Below are positions 26,520 through 40,300 of a DNA stretch of 64,000 nt, piece after piece. Source of the DNA: Cavia porcellus (Eukaryota > Chordata > Mammalia > Rodentia > Caviidae); contig NW_026947706.1 in the NCBI RefSeq assembly GCF_034190915.1, positions 186,001 to 250,000 on the forward strand, written 5' to 3'. The notes under the pieces are model-generated. The model was not told the origin of the DNA. It was given only the letters and a program-made list of their open reading frames with translations, and made no database searches. A program made the translations under genes and the position numbers. How positions within the stretch are numbered: the first letter of the stretch is position 1; every line of letters begins with the position of its first letter.

Positions 26520-29500
26520 GTGTGAATCGGAGGGTCTGAGTTAGGATAGGCAGTGAGTTGCAATGAAGGATGGAGAAAAGCACTGCGGGGTGGTCAGCAT
26601 GGGGAAGTCAGGGAACATGCAGTGGCAATGTAGGATAGGTTTCTGAAAAACATCGCAGAGTGGTGCGCATTGTATGGGTGTGTGTTACATTACATTCACT
26701 CGTAGGAGTGAGAAAAACATCACGGGGTGGTGCACATTATTTTCGTGTGTGTTACATTACATTCACTAGTAGGAGTGAGAAAAACATCACGCGGTGGTGT
26801 GAATCGTAGGGTCTGAATTAGTATAGGCTGTGAGTGGCAATGTAGGATAGAGAAAAGCACCACTGGGTGGTCAGCATGGGGAGGTCAGGGAACATGCAGT
26901 GGCAATGTAGGATAGGTTTCTGAAAAACATCGCGGGCTGGTGCGCATTGTATGGGTGTGTATTACATTACATTCACTAGTAGGAGTGAGAAATACATCGC
27001 GGGCTGGTGCGCATTGTATGGGTGTTTGTTACATTCACTAGTAGGAGTGAGAAAAACATCGCGGGGTGATGCGCATTGTGTGGGTGTGTATTACATTACA
27101 TTCACTAGTAGGAGTGAGAAAAACATCACGGGGTGGTGCGCATTGTATGGGTGTTTGTTACATTACATTCACTAGTAGGAGTGAGAAAAACATCATGTGG
27201 TGGTGTGAATCGGAGGGTCTGAATTAGGATAGGCAGTAAGTGGCAATGTAAGATGGAGAAAAGCACCGCTGGGTGGTCAGCATGGGGAAGTCAGGGTACA
27301 TGCAGTAGCCATGTAGGATAGGTTTCTGAAAAATATCGCGGTGTGGTGCGCATTGTATCGGTGTGTGTTACATCACATTCACTATTAGGAGTGAGAAAAA
27401 CATCAGGCGGTGGTGTGAATCGGAGGGTCTGAATTAGGATAGGCAGTGAGGAGCAAGGTAGGATGGAGAAAAGCACCGCGGGGTGGTCAGCATGGGGAGG
27501 TCAGCGAACATGCAGTGCAATGTAGGATAGGTTTCTGAAAAACATCGCGGGTTGTTGAGCATTGTATGGGTGTGTGTTACATTACATTCACTAGTACGAG
27601 TGACAAAAACATAACGGGGTGGTGCGCATTTTATGGGTGTGTGTTACATTACATTCACTAGTAGGAGTGAGAAAAACATCACGGGGTGGTGTGAATCGGA
27701 GGGTCTGATTTAGAATAGGCAGTGAGTGGCTATGTAGGATGGAGAAAAGCACCGCGGGGTGGTCCGCATGGGGAGGTCAGGGAACATGCAGCGGCAATGT
27801 AGGATAGTTTTCTAAAAAACATCGCACGGTAGTGCGCATTGTATGGGTGTGTTTTACATTACATTCACTAGTAGGGGTGAGAAAAACATCACACGGTGGT
27901 GTGAATCGGAGGGTCTCAATTAGGATAGGCCTTGAGTGGCAATGTAGGATGGAGAAAAGCACCGCGGGGTGGTCAGCATGGGGAGGTCAGCGAACATGCA
28001 GTGGCAATGTAGGATAGGTTTCTGAAAAACATCGCGTGGTGGTGCGCATTGTATGGGTGTGTGTCACATTACATTCACTAGTAGGAGTGAGAAAAACATT
28101 ACGGGGTGGGGCGCATTGTATGGGTTTTTTTTACATTACATTCACTAGTAGGAGTGAGAAAAACATCACGGGGTGGTGTGAATCGGAGGGTCGGAATTAG
28201 GATAGGCAGTGAGTGGCAATGTAGGATGGAGAAAAGCACCGCGGGGTGGTCAGCATGGGGAGGTCAGGGAACATCCAGTGGCAATGTAGGATAGGTTTCT
28301 GAAAAACATCGCGGGGTGGTGCGCATTGTATGGGTGTGTGTTACATTACATTCACTAGTAGGAGTGAGAAAAACATCACGGGGTGGTGCGCATTGTATGG
28401 GTGTGTGTTACATTACATTCACTAGTAGGAGTGAGAAAAACATCACGGGGTGGTGTGAATCGGAGTGTCTGAATTAGGATAGGCAGTGAGTGGCAATGTA
28501 GGATGGAGAAAAGCACCGCGGTGTTGTCAGCATGGGGAGGTTAGGGAACATGCAGTGGCAATGTAGGATAGGTTTCTGAAAAACATCGCGTGGTGGTGTG
28601 CATTGTATGGGTGTGTGTTACATTCACTATTAGGATTGAGAAAAACATCACGGGGTGGTGCGCAATGTATAGGTGTGTGTTACATTACATTCACTAGTAG
28701 GAGTGAGAAATTCATCACGCGGTGGTGCGCATTGTGTGGGTGTGTGTTACATTACATTCACTAGTAGGAGTGAGAAAAACATTACGGGGTGGTTTGAATC
28801 GGTGGTTCTGAATTAGGATAGGCAGTGAGTGGCAATGTAGGTTGGAGAAAAGCACCGCGGGGTGGTCAGCATGGGGAGGTCAGGGAACATGCAGTGGCAA
28901 TGTAGGATAGGTTTCTGAAAAACATCGCGGGGTGGTGTGCATTGTATGGGTGTGTGTTACATTACATTCACTAGTAGGAGTGAGAAAAGCATCACGGGGT
29001 GGTGCGCATTGTATGGGTGTGTGTTACCTTACATTCACTAGTAGGAGGGAGAAAAACATCACGGCGTGCTGTGAATCGGAGGGTCTGAATTAGGATAGGC
29101 AGTGAGTGGCAATGTAGGATGGAGAAAATCACCGCGGGGTGGTCAGCTTGGGGAGGTCACGGAACATGCAGTGGCAATGTAGGATAGGTTTCTGAAAAAC
29201 ATCGCGGGGTGGTGCGCATTGTATGAGTGTGTGTTACATTACATTCTCTAGTAGGAGTGAGAAAAACATCGCGGGGTGGTGCGCATTGTATGTTTGTGTG
29301 TTACATTACATTCACAAGTAGGAGTGAGAGAAACATAACGGGGTGGTGCGCATTGTATGGGTGTGTGTTACATTACATTCACTAGTAGGAGTGAGAAAAA
29401 CATTACGGGGTGGTGCGCATTTTATGGGTGTGTGTTACATGACATTCACTACTAGGAGTGAGGAAAATATCACGGGGTGGTGCGCATTGTATGGGTGTGT

Positions 29501-32500
29501 GTTACATTACATTCACTAGTAGGAGTTAGAAAAACATCACGGGGTGGTATGAATCAGAGGGTCTGAATTAGGATAGGCAGTGAGTGACAATGTAGGATGG
29601 AGAAAAGCACCGCGGGGTCGTCAGCATGGGGAGGTCAGGGAACATGCAGTGGCAATGTAGGATAAGTTTCTGAAAAACATTGCGCGGTGGTGCGCATTGT
29701 ATGGATGTGTATTACATTACATTCACTAGTAGGAGTGAGAAAAACATCACAGGGTGGTGCGCATTGTATGGGTGTGTGTTACATTACATTCACTAGTAGG
29801 AGTGAGAAAAGCATAACGGGGTGGTGTGAATCGGAGGGTCTGAATTAGGATAGGCAGTGAGTGGCAATGTAGGATGGAGAAAAGCACCGAGGGGTGGTCA
29901 GCATGGGGAGGTCAGGGAACATGCAGTGGCAATGTAGGATAGTTTTCTGAAAAACATCGCGCGGTGGTGCGCATTGTATGGGTGTGTTTCACATTACATT
30001 AACTAGTAGGAGTGAGAAAAACATCACACGGAGGTGTGAATCGGAGGGTCTGAATTAGGATAGGGCGTGAGTGGCAATGTAGATGGAGAAAAGCACCACG
30101 GGGTGGTCAGCATGGGGAGGTCAGTGAACATGCAGTGGCAATGTAGGATAGGTTTCTGAAAAACATCGCGGGTTGGTGCGCATTGTATGGGTGTGTGTTA
30201 CATTACATTCACTAGTACGAGTGACAAAAACATCACGGGGTTGTGCGCATTGTATGGGTGTGTGTTACATTACATTCACTAATAGGAGTGAGAAAAATAT
30301 CACGCAGTGGTGTGAATCGGAGGTTCTGAATTAGGATAGGCAGTGAGTGGCAATGTAAGATGGAGAAAAGCACCGCGTGGTGGTCAGCATGGGGAGGTCA
30401 GGGAACATGCAGTGGCAATGTAGGATAGGTTTCTGAAAAACATCGCGGGGTGGTGCGCATTGTATGGGTGTGTGTTACATGACATTCACTAGTAGGATTG
30501 AGAAAAACATCACGGGGTGGTGTGAATCGGAGGGTCTGAATTAGGATAGGCAGTGAGTGGCAATGTAGGATGGAGAAAAGCACCGCAGGGTGGTCACCAT
30601 TGGGAGGTCAGGGAACATGCAGTGGCAATGTAGGATAGGTTTCTGAAAATCATCGCGGGGTGGTGCGTATTGTATGGGTGAGTGTTGCATTACATTCACA
30701 AGTAGGAGTGAGAAAAACATCACTGGGTGGTGTGAATCGGAGGGTCTGAATTAGGATAGGCAGTCAGTGGCAATGTAGGATGGAGAAAAGCACCGCGGGT
30801 TGGTCAGCTTGGGGAGTTCAGGGAACATGCAGTGGCAATGTAGGATAGGTTTCTGAAAAACATCGCGGGGTGGTGCACATTGTATTGGTGTGTTTTACAT
30901 AACATTCACTAGTAGGAGTGAGAAAAACATCACGGGGTGGTGTGAATCGGAGGGTCTGAATTAGGATAGGCAGTGAGTGGCAATGTAGGATGGAGAAAAG
31001 CACCGCGGGGCGGTCAGCATGGGGAGATCAGGGAACATGCATTGGCAATGTAGGATAGGTTTCTGAAAATCATGGCGGGGTGGTGCGCATTGTATGAGTG
31101 TGTGTTACATTACATTCACTAGTAGGAGGGTGAAAAACATCACGGGGTGGTGTGAATCGGAGGGTCTGAATTAGGATAGACAGTGAGTGGCAATGTAGGA
31201 TGGAGAAAAGCACCGCGGGGTGGTCAGCATGGGGAGGTCAGGGAACATGCAGTGGCAATGTTGGATAGGTTTCTGAAAAACATCGCTGGGTGGTGGGCAT
31301 TGTATGGGTGTGTGTTACATTACATGCACTAGTAGGAGTGAGAAAAACTTCACGCGGTGGTGCGGATTTTATGGGTGTGTGTTACGTTACATTCAATACT
31401 AGGAGTGAGAAAAAACATCACGGGGTGGTGTGCATTGTATGGGTGGGTGTTACATTACATTCTCTAGTAGGAGTGAGAAAAACATCACGGTGTGGTGTGC
31501 ATTGTATGGGTGTGTGTTACATTACATTCACTAGTACGAGTGACAAAAACATCACGGGGTGGTGCGCATTGTATGGGTGTGTGTTACATTACATTCACTA
31601 GTAGGAGTGAGAAAAACATCACGGGGTTGTGCGCATTGTATGGGTGTGTGTTACATTACATTCACTAGTAGGAGTGAGAAAAACATCACGCGGTGGTGTG
31701 AATCGGAGGGTCTGAATTAGAATAGGCAGTGAGTGGCAATGTAAGATGGAGAAAGGCACCACGGGGTGGTCAGCATGGGGAGGTCAGGGAACATGCAGTG
31801 GCAATGTAGGATAGGTTTCTGAAAAACATCGCGGGGTGGTGCGCATTGTATGGGTGTGTTTTACATTACATTAACTAGCAGGAGTGAGAAAAACATCACA
31901 CGGTGGTGTGAATTGGAGGGTCTGAATTAGGATAGTGTGTGAGTGGCAATGTAGGATGGAGAAAAGCACCGCGGGGTGGTCAGCATGGGGAGGTCAGGGA
32001 ACATGCAGTGGCAATGTAGGATAGGTTTCTGAAAAATATCGCGGGGTGGTGGGCATTGTATGGGTGTGTGTTACATTACATTCATTGTAGGAGTGAGAAA
32101 AACTTCACGCGGTTGTGCGGATTTTATGGGTGGGTGTTACGTTACATTCACTACTAGGAGTGAGAAAAACATCACGGGGTGGAGTGCATTGTATGGGTGT
32201 GTGTTACATTACACTCTCTAGTAGGAGTGAGAAAAACATCACGGGATGGCGTGAATCGGAGGGTCTGAATTAGGATAGGCAGTGAGTGGCAATGTAGGAT
32301 GGAGAAAAGCACCGCGGGATGGTCAGCATGGGGAGGTCAGGGAACATGCAGTGGCAATGTAGGATAGTTTTCTGAAAAACATCGTGGGGTGGTGCGCATT
32401 GTATGGGTGTGTGTTACATTACATTCACTCGTAGGAGTGAGAAAAACATCACGGGGTGGTGCACATTATTTTCGTGTGTGTTACATTACATTCACTAGTA

Positions 32501-35500
32501 GGAGTGAGAAAAACATCACGCGGTGGTGTGAATCGTCGGGTCTGAATTAGTATAGGCTGTGAGTGGCAATGTAGGATAGAGAAAAGCACCACTGGGTGGT
32601 CAGCATGGGGAGGTCAGGGAACATGCAGTGGCAATGTAGGATAGGTTTCTGAAAAACATCGCGGGCTGGTGCGCATTGTATGGGTGTGTATTACATTACA
32701 TTCACTAGTAGGAGTGAGAAATACATCGCGGGCTGGTGCGCATTGTATGGGTGTTTGTTACATTCACTAGTAGGAGTGAGAAAAACATCGCGGGGTGATG
32801 CGCATTGTGTGGGTGTGTATTACATTACATTCACTAGTAGGAGTGAGAAAAACATCACGGGGTGGTGCGCATTGTATGGGTGTGTGTTACATTACATTCA
32901 CTAGTAGGAGTGAGAAAAACATCACGGGGTGGTGCGCATTGTATGGGTGTGTGTTACATTACATTCACTAGTAGGAGTGAGAAAAACATCACGTGGTGAT
33001 GTGCATCGGAGGGTCTGAATTAGGATAGGCAGTGAGGAGCAAGGTAGGATGGAGAAAAGCACCGCGGGGTGGTCAGCATGGGGAGGTCAGGGAACATGCA
33101 GTGGCAATGTAGGATTGGTTTCTGAAAAACATCGCGGGGTGGTGCGCATTGTATGGGTGTGTGTTACATTACATTCACTAGTATGAGTGACAAAAAAATC
33201 ACGGGGTGGTGCGCATTTTATCGGTGTGTGTTACATTACATTCACTAGCCGGAGTGAGAAAAACATCACGGGGTGGTGCGCATTGTATGGGTGTGTGTTA
33301 CATTACATTCACTAGTAGGAGTGAGAAAAAACATCACGGTGTGGTGCGCATTGTATGGGTGTGTGTTACATTACATTCAATAGTAGGAGTGAGAAAAACA
33401 TCGCGGGGTGGTGCGCATTGTATGGGTGTGTGTTACATTACATTCACTAACAGGAGTGAGAAAAACATCACGGGGTGGTGTGAATCGGGGGGTCTGAATA
33501 AGGATAGGCAGTGAGTGGCAATGTAAGATGTAGAAAGGCACCACGGGGTGGTCAGCATGGGGAGGTCAGGGAACATGCAGTGGCAATGTAGGATAGGTTT
33601 CTGAAAAACATCGCAGGGTGGTGCGCATTGTATGGGTGTGTGTTACATGACATTCACTAGTAGGATTGAGAAAAACATCACGGGGTGGTGTGAATCGGAG
33701 GGTCTGAATTAGGATAGGCAGTGAGTGGCAATGTAGGATGGAGAAAAGCACCGCGGGGTGGTCACCATTGGGAGGTCAGGGAACATGCAGTGGCAATGTA
33801 GGATAGGTTTCTGAAAATCATCGCGGGGTGGTGCGTATTGTATGGGTGAGTGTTGCATTACATTCACAAGTAGGAGTGAGAAAAACATCACGGGGTGGTG
33901 TGAATCGGAGGGTCTGAATTAGGATAGGCAGTGAGTGGCAATGTAGGATGGAGAAAAGCACCGCGGGTTGGTCAGCATGGGGAGTTCAGGGAACATGCAG
34001 TGGCAATGTAGGATAGGTTTCTGAAAAACATCGCGGGGTGGTGCGCATTGTATGGGTGTGTTTTACATAACATTCCCTAGTAGGAGTGAGAAAAACATCA
34101 CGGGGTGGTGTGAATCGGAGGGTCTGAATTAGGATAGGCAGTGAGTGGCAATGTAGGATGGAGAAAAGCACCGCGGGGTGGTCAGCATGGGGAGGTCAGG
34201 GAACATGCAGTGGCTATGCAGGATAGGTTCCTGAAAAATATCGCGGGGTGGTGGGCATTGTATGGGTGTGTGTTACATTACATTCACTAGTAGGAGTGAG
34301 AAAAACATTACGGGGTGGTGCGCATTGTATGGGTGTGTGTTACATTACATTCACTAGTAGGAGTTAGAAAAACATCACGGGGTGGTATGAATCAGAGGGT
34401 CTGAATTAGGATAGGCAGTGAGTGACAATGTAGGATGGAGAAAAGCACCGCGGGGTCGTCAGCATGGGGAGGTCAGGGAACATGCAGTGGCAATGTAGGA
34501 TAAGTTTCTGAAAAACATTGCGGGGTGGTGCGCATTGTATGGATGTGTATTACATTACATTCACTAGTAGGAGTGAGAAAAACATCACAGGGTGGTGCGC
34601 ATTGTATGGGTGTGTGTTACATTACATTCACTAGTTAGAGTGAGAAAAGCATAACGGGGTGGTGTGAATCGGACAGTCTGAATTAGGATAGGCAGTGAGT
34701 GGCAATGTAGGATGGAGAAAAGCACCGAGGGGTGGTCAGCATTACGAGGTCAGGGAACATGCAGTGGCAATGTAGGATAGTTTTCTGAAAAACATCGCGC
34801 GGTGTTGCGCATTGTATGGGTGTGTTTCACATTACATTAACTAGTAGGAGTGAGAAAAACATCACACGGAGGTGTGAATCGGAGGGTCTGAATTAGGATA
34901 GGGCGTGAGTGGCAATGTAGGATGGAGAAAAGCACCACGGGGTGGTCAGCATGGGGAGGTCAGTGAACATGCAGTGGCAATGTAGGATAGGTTTCAGAAA
35001 AACATCGCGGGTTGGTGCGCATTGTATGGGTGTGTGTTACATTACATTCACTAGTACGAGTGACAAAAACATCACGGGGTTGTGCGCATTGTATGGGTGT
35101 GTGTTACATTACATTCACTAGTAGGAGTGAGAAAAATATCACGCAGTGGTGTGAATCGGAGGTTCTGAATTAGGATAGGCAGTGAGTGGCAATGTAAGAT
35201 GGAGAAAAGCACCGCGGGGTGGTCAGCATGGGGAGGTCAGGGAACATGCAGTGGCAATGTAGGATAGGTTTCTGAAAAACATCGCGGGGTGGTGCGCATT
35301 GTATGGGTGTGTGTTACATGACATTCACTAGTAGGATTGAGAAAAACATCACGGGGTGGTGTGAATCGGAGGGTCTGAATTAGGATAGGCAGTGAGTGGC
35401 AATGTAGGATGGAGAAAAGCACCGCGGGGTGGTCACCATTGGAAGGTCAGGGAACATGCAGTGGCAATGTAGGATAGGTTTCTGAAAATCATCGCGGGGT

Positions 35501-37364
35501 GGTGCGTATTATATGGGTGAGTGTTGCATTACATTCACAAGTAGGAGTGAGAAAAACATCACTGGGTGGTGTGAATCGGAGGGTCTGAATTAGGATAGGC
35601 AGTGAGTGGCAATGTAGGATGGAGAAAAGCACCGCGGGTTGGTCAGCTTGGGGAGTTCAGGGAACATGCAGTGGCAATGTAGGATAGGTTTCTGAAAAAC
35701 ATCGCGGGGTGGTGTACATTGTATTGGTGTGTTTTACATAACATTCACTAGTAGGAGTGAGAAAAACATCACGGGGTGGTGTGAATTGGAGGGTCTGAAT
35801 TAGGATAGGCAGTGAGTGGCAATGTAGGATGGAGAAAAGCACCGCGGGGCGGTCAGCATGGGGAGATCAGGGAACATGCATTGGCAATGTAGGATAGGTT
35901 TCTGAAAATCATCGCGGGGTGGTGCGCATTGTATGAGTGTGTGTTACATTACATTCACTAGTAGGAGGGTGAAAAACATCACGGGGTGGTGTGAATCGGA
36001 GGGTCTGAATTAGGATAGACAGTGAGTGGCAATGTAGGAAGGAGAAAAGCACCGCAGGGTGGTCAGCATGGGGAGGTCAGGGAACATGCAGTGGCAATGT
36101 AGGATAGGTTTCTGAAAAACATCGCGGGGTGGTGGGCATTGTATGGGTGTGTGTTAGATTACATTCACTAGTAGGAGTTAGAAAAACTTCACGCGGTGGT
36201 GCGGATTTTATGGGTGTGTGTTACGTTACATTCAATACTAGGAGTGAGAAAAAACATCACGGGGTGGTGTGCATTGTATGGGTGGGTGTTACATTACATT
36301 CTCTAGTAGGAGTGAGAAAAACATCACGGGGTGGTGTGCATTGTATGGGTGTGTGTTACATTACATTCACTAGTACGAGTGACAAAAACATCACGGGGTG
36401 GTGCGCATTGTATGGGTGTGTGTTACATTACATTCACTAGTAGGAGTGAGAAAAACATCACGGGGTTGTGCGCATTGTATGGGTGTGTGTTACATTACAT
36501 TCACTAGTAGGAGTGAGAAAAACATCACGCGGTGGTGTGAATCGGAGGGTCTGAATTAGAATAGGCAGTGAGTGGCAATGTAAGATGGAGAAAGGCACCA
36601 CGGGGTCGTCAGCATGGGGAGGTCAGGGAACATGCAGTGGCAATGTAGGATAGGTTTCTGAAAAACATCGCGGGGTGGTGCGCATTGTATGGGTGTGTTT
36701 TACATTACATTAACTAGCAGGAGTGAGAAAAACATCACACGGTGGTGTGAATTGGAGGGTCTGAATTAGGATAGTGCGTGAGTGGCAATGTAGGATGGAG
36801 AAAAGCACCGCGGGGTGGTCAGCATGGGGAGGTCAGGGAAGATGCAGTGGCAATGTAGGATAGGTTTCTGAAAAATATCGCGGGGTGGTGGGCATTGTAT
36901 GGGTGTGTGTTACATTACATTCATTGTAGGAGTGAGAAAAACTTCACGCGGTTGTGCGGATTTTATGGGTGGGTGTTACGTTACATTCACTACTAGGAGT
37001 GAGAAAAACATCACGGGGTGGAGTGCATTGTATGGGTGTGTGTTACATTACATTCTCTAGTAGGAGTGAGAAAAACATCACGGGGTGGCGTGAATCGGAG
37101 GGTCTGAATTAGGATAGGCAGTGAGTGGCAATGTAGGATGGAGAAAAGCACCGCGGGATGGTCAGCATGGGGAGGTCAGGGAACATGCAGTGGCAATGTA
37201 GGATAGTTTTCTGAAAAACATCGTGGGGTGGTGCGCATTGTATGGGTGTGTGTTACATTACATTCATTAGTAGGAGTGAGAAAAACATCACGGGGTGGTG
37301 TGAATTGTATGGGTGTGTGTTACATTACATTCACTAGTAGGAGTGAGAAAAACATCACGGGGTG
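26520..37364 (+). repeat. HOR-III copy 2 (10,845 bp)
   Basis: Thirty-seven composites with A counts 2,4,1,2,1,2,2,3,2,5,2,1,2,1,1,1,1,6,1,3,2,5,5,1,1,1,2,2,1,2,1,1,1,1,6,1,3 (then 2). Offsets to copy 1 step from 10,365 to 10,373, 10,372, 10,778 and 10,845 bp. The step of 406 near 32,600-33,100 equals four A (one short by 5) plus one B. The step of 67 near 34,300 equals one A. A short region (27,413-27,900) has 2 then 1 A around an extra B where copy 1 has five A in a row. Otherwise the two copies correspond composite by composite. Confidence 0.88.
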
Positions 37365-40300
37365 GTGTGAATCGGAGGGTCTGAGTTAGGATAGGCAGTG
37401 AGTTGCAATGAAGGATGGAGAAAAGCACTGCGGGGTGGTCAGCATGGGGAAGTCAGGGAACATGCAGTGGCAATGTAGGATAGGTTTCTGAAAAACATCG
37501 CAGAGTGGTGCGCATTGTATGGGTGTGTGTTACATTACATTCACTCGTAGGAGTGAGAAAAACATCACGGGGTGGTGCACATTATTTTCGTGTGTGTTAC
37601 ATTACATTCACTAGTAGGAGTGAGAAAAACATCACGCGGTGGTGTGAATCGTAGGGTCTGAATTAGTATAGGCTGTGAGTGGCAATGTAGGATAGAGAAA
37701 AGCACCACTGGGTGGTCAGCATGGGGAGGTCAGGGAACATGCAGTGGCAATGTAGGATAGGTTTCTGAAAAACATCGCGGGCTGGTGCGCATTGTATGGG
37801 TGTGTATTACATTACATTCACTAGTAGGAGTGAGAAAATCATCGCGGGCTGGTGCGCATTGTATGGGTGTTTGTTACATTCACTAGTAGGAGTGAGAAAA
37901 ACATCGCGGGGTGATGCGCATTGTGTGGGTGTGTATTACATTACATTCACTAGTAGGAGTGAGAAAAACATCACGGGGTGGTGCGCATTGTATGGGTGTT
38001 TGTTACATTACATTCACTAGTAGGAGTGAGAAAAACATCATGTGGTGGTGTGAATCGGAGGGTCTGAATTAGGATAGGCAGTAAGTGGCAATGTAAGATG
38101 GAGAAAAGCACCGCTGGGTGGTCAGCATGGGGAAGTCAGGGTACATGCAGTAGCCATGTAGGATAGGTTTCTGAAAAATATCGCGGTGTGGTGCGCATTG
38201 TATCGGTGTGTGTTACATCACATTCACTATTAGGAGTGAGAAAAACATCAGGCGGTGGTGTGAATCGGAGGGTCTGAATTAGGATAGGCAGTGAGGAGCA
38301 AGGTAGGATGGAGAAAAGCACCGCGGGGTGGTCAGCATGGGGAGGTCAGGGAACATGCAGTGGCAATGTAGGATTGGTTTCTGAAAAACATCGCGGGGTG
38401 GTGCGCATTGTATGGCTGTGTGTTACATTACATTCACTAGTACGAGTGACAAAAAAATCACGGGGTGGTGCGCATTTTATGGGTGTGTGTTACATTACAT
38501 TCACTAGCCGGAGTGAGAAAAACATCACAGGGTGGTGCGCATTGTATGGGTGTGTGTTACATTACATTCACTAGTAGGAGTGAGAAAAAACATCACGGTG
38601 TGGTGCGCATTGTATGGGTGTGTGTTACATTACATTCAATAGTAGGAGTGAGAAAAACATCGCGGGGTGGTGCGCATTGTATGGGTGTGTGTTACATTAC
38701 ATTCACTAACAGGAGTGAGAAAAACATCACGGGGTGGTGTGAATCGGGGGGTCTGAATAAGGATAGGCAGTGAGTGGCAATGTAGGATGGAGAAAAGCAC
38801 CACGGGGTGGTCAGCATGGGGAGGTCAGGGAACATGCAGTGGCAATGTAGGATAGTTTTCTGAAAAATATCGCGCGGTGGTGCACATTGTATGGGTGTGT
38901 TTTACATTACATTCACTAGTAGGAGTGAGAAAAACATCACACGGTGGTGTGAATCGGAGGGTCTGAATTAGGATAGGGCGTGAGTGGCAATGTAGGATGA
39001 AGAAAAGCACCGCGGGGTGGTCAGCATGGGGAGGTCAGCGAACATGCAGTGCAATGTAGGATAGGTTTCTGAAACACATCGCTGGTTGGTGAGCATTGTA
39101 TGGGTGAGTGTTACATTACATTCACTAGTATGAGTGACAAAAACATCACGGGGTGGTGCGCATTTTATGGGTGTGTGTTACATTACATTCACTAGTAGGA
39201 TTGAGAAAAACATCACGGGGTGGTGTGAATCGGAGGGTCTGAATTAGGATAGGCAGTGAGTGGCAATGTAGGATGGAGAAAATCACCGCGGGTTGGTCAG
39301 CATGGACATGTCAGGGAACATGCAGTGGCAATGTAGGATAGGTTTCTGAAAAACATCGCGGGGTGGTGCGCATTGTATGGGTGTGTGTTACATTACATTC
39401 ACTACTAGGAGTGAGAAAAACATCACGGGGTGGGGCGCATTGTATGGGTTTTTTTTACATTACATTCACTAGTAGGAGTGAGAAAAACATCACGGGGTGG
39501 TGTGAATCGGAGGGTCGGAATTAGGATAGGCAGTGAGTGGCAATGTAGGATGGAGAAAAGCACCGCGGGGTGGTCAGCATGGGGAGGTCAGGGAACATCC
39601 AGTGGCAATGTAGGATAGGTTTCTGAAAAACATCGCGGGGTGGTGCGCATTGTATGGGTGTGTGTTACATTACATTCACTAGTAGGAGTGAGAAAAACAT
39701 CACGGGGTGGTGCGCATTGTATGGGTGTGTGTTACATTACATTCACTAGTAGGAGTGAGAAAAACATCGCGGGGTGGTGCGCATTGTATGGGTGTGTGTT
39801 ACATTACATTCACTAGTAGGAGTGAGAAAAACATCGCGGGGTGGTGCGCATTGTATGGGTGTGTGTTACATTACATTCACTATTAGGAGTGAGAAAAACA
39901 TCACGGGGTGGTGTGAATCGGAGGGTCTGAATTAGGATAGGCAGTGAGTGGCAATGTAGGTTGGAGAAAAGCACAGCGGGGTCGTCAGCATGGGGAGGTC
40001 TGGGAACATGCAGTGGCAATGTAGGATAGGTTTCTGAAAAACATCGCGGGGTGGTGCGCATTGTATGGGTGTGTGTTACATTACATTCACTAGTAGGAGT
40101 GAGAAAAACATCACGGGGTGGTGTGAATCGGAGGGTCTGAATTAGGATAGGCAGTGAGTGGCAATGTAGGATGGAGAAAATCACTGCGGCGTGGTCAGCA
40201 TGGTGAGGTCAGGGAACATGCAATGGCAATGTAGGATAGGTTTCTGAAAAACATCGCGGGGTGGTGCGCATTGTATGGGTGTGTGTTACATTACATTCAC

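Noticed and set aside
16155..37364. Assembly artefact as the cause of the 10.4-kb duplication
   Set aside because: The two copies differ by module-sized indels and private substitutions at many places, which an assembler duplicating one read path would not create. I could not check read support, so this is a judgement and not proof.
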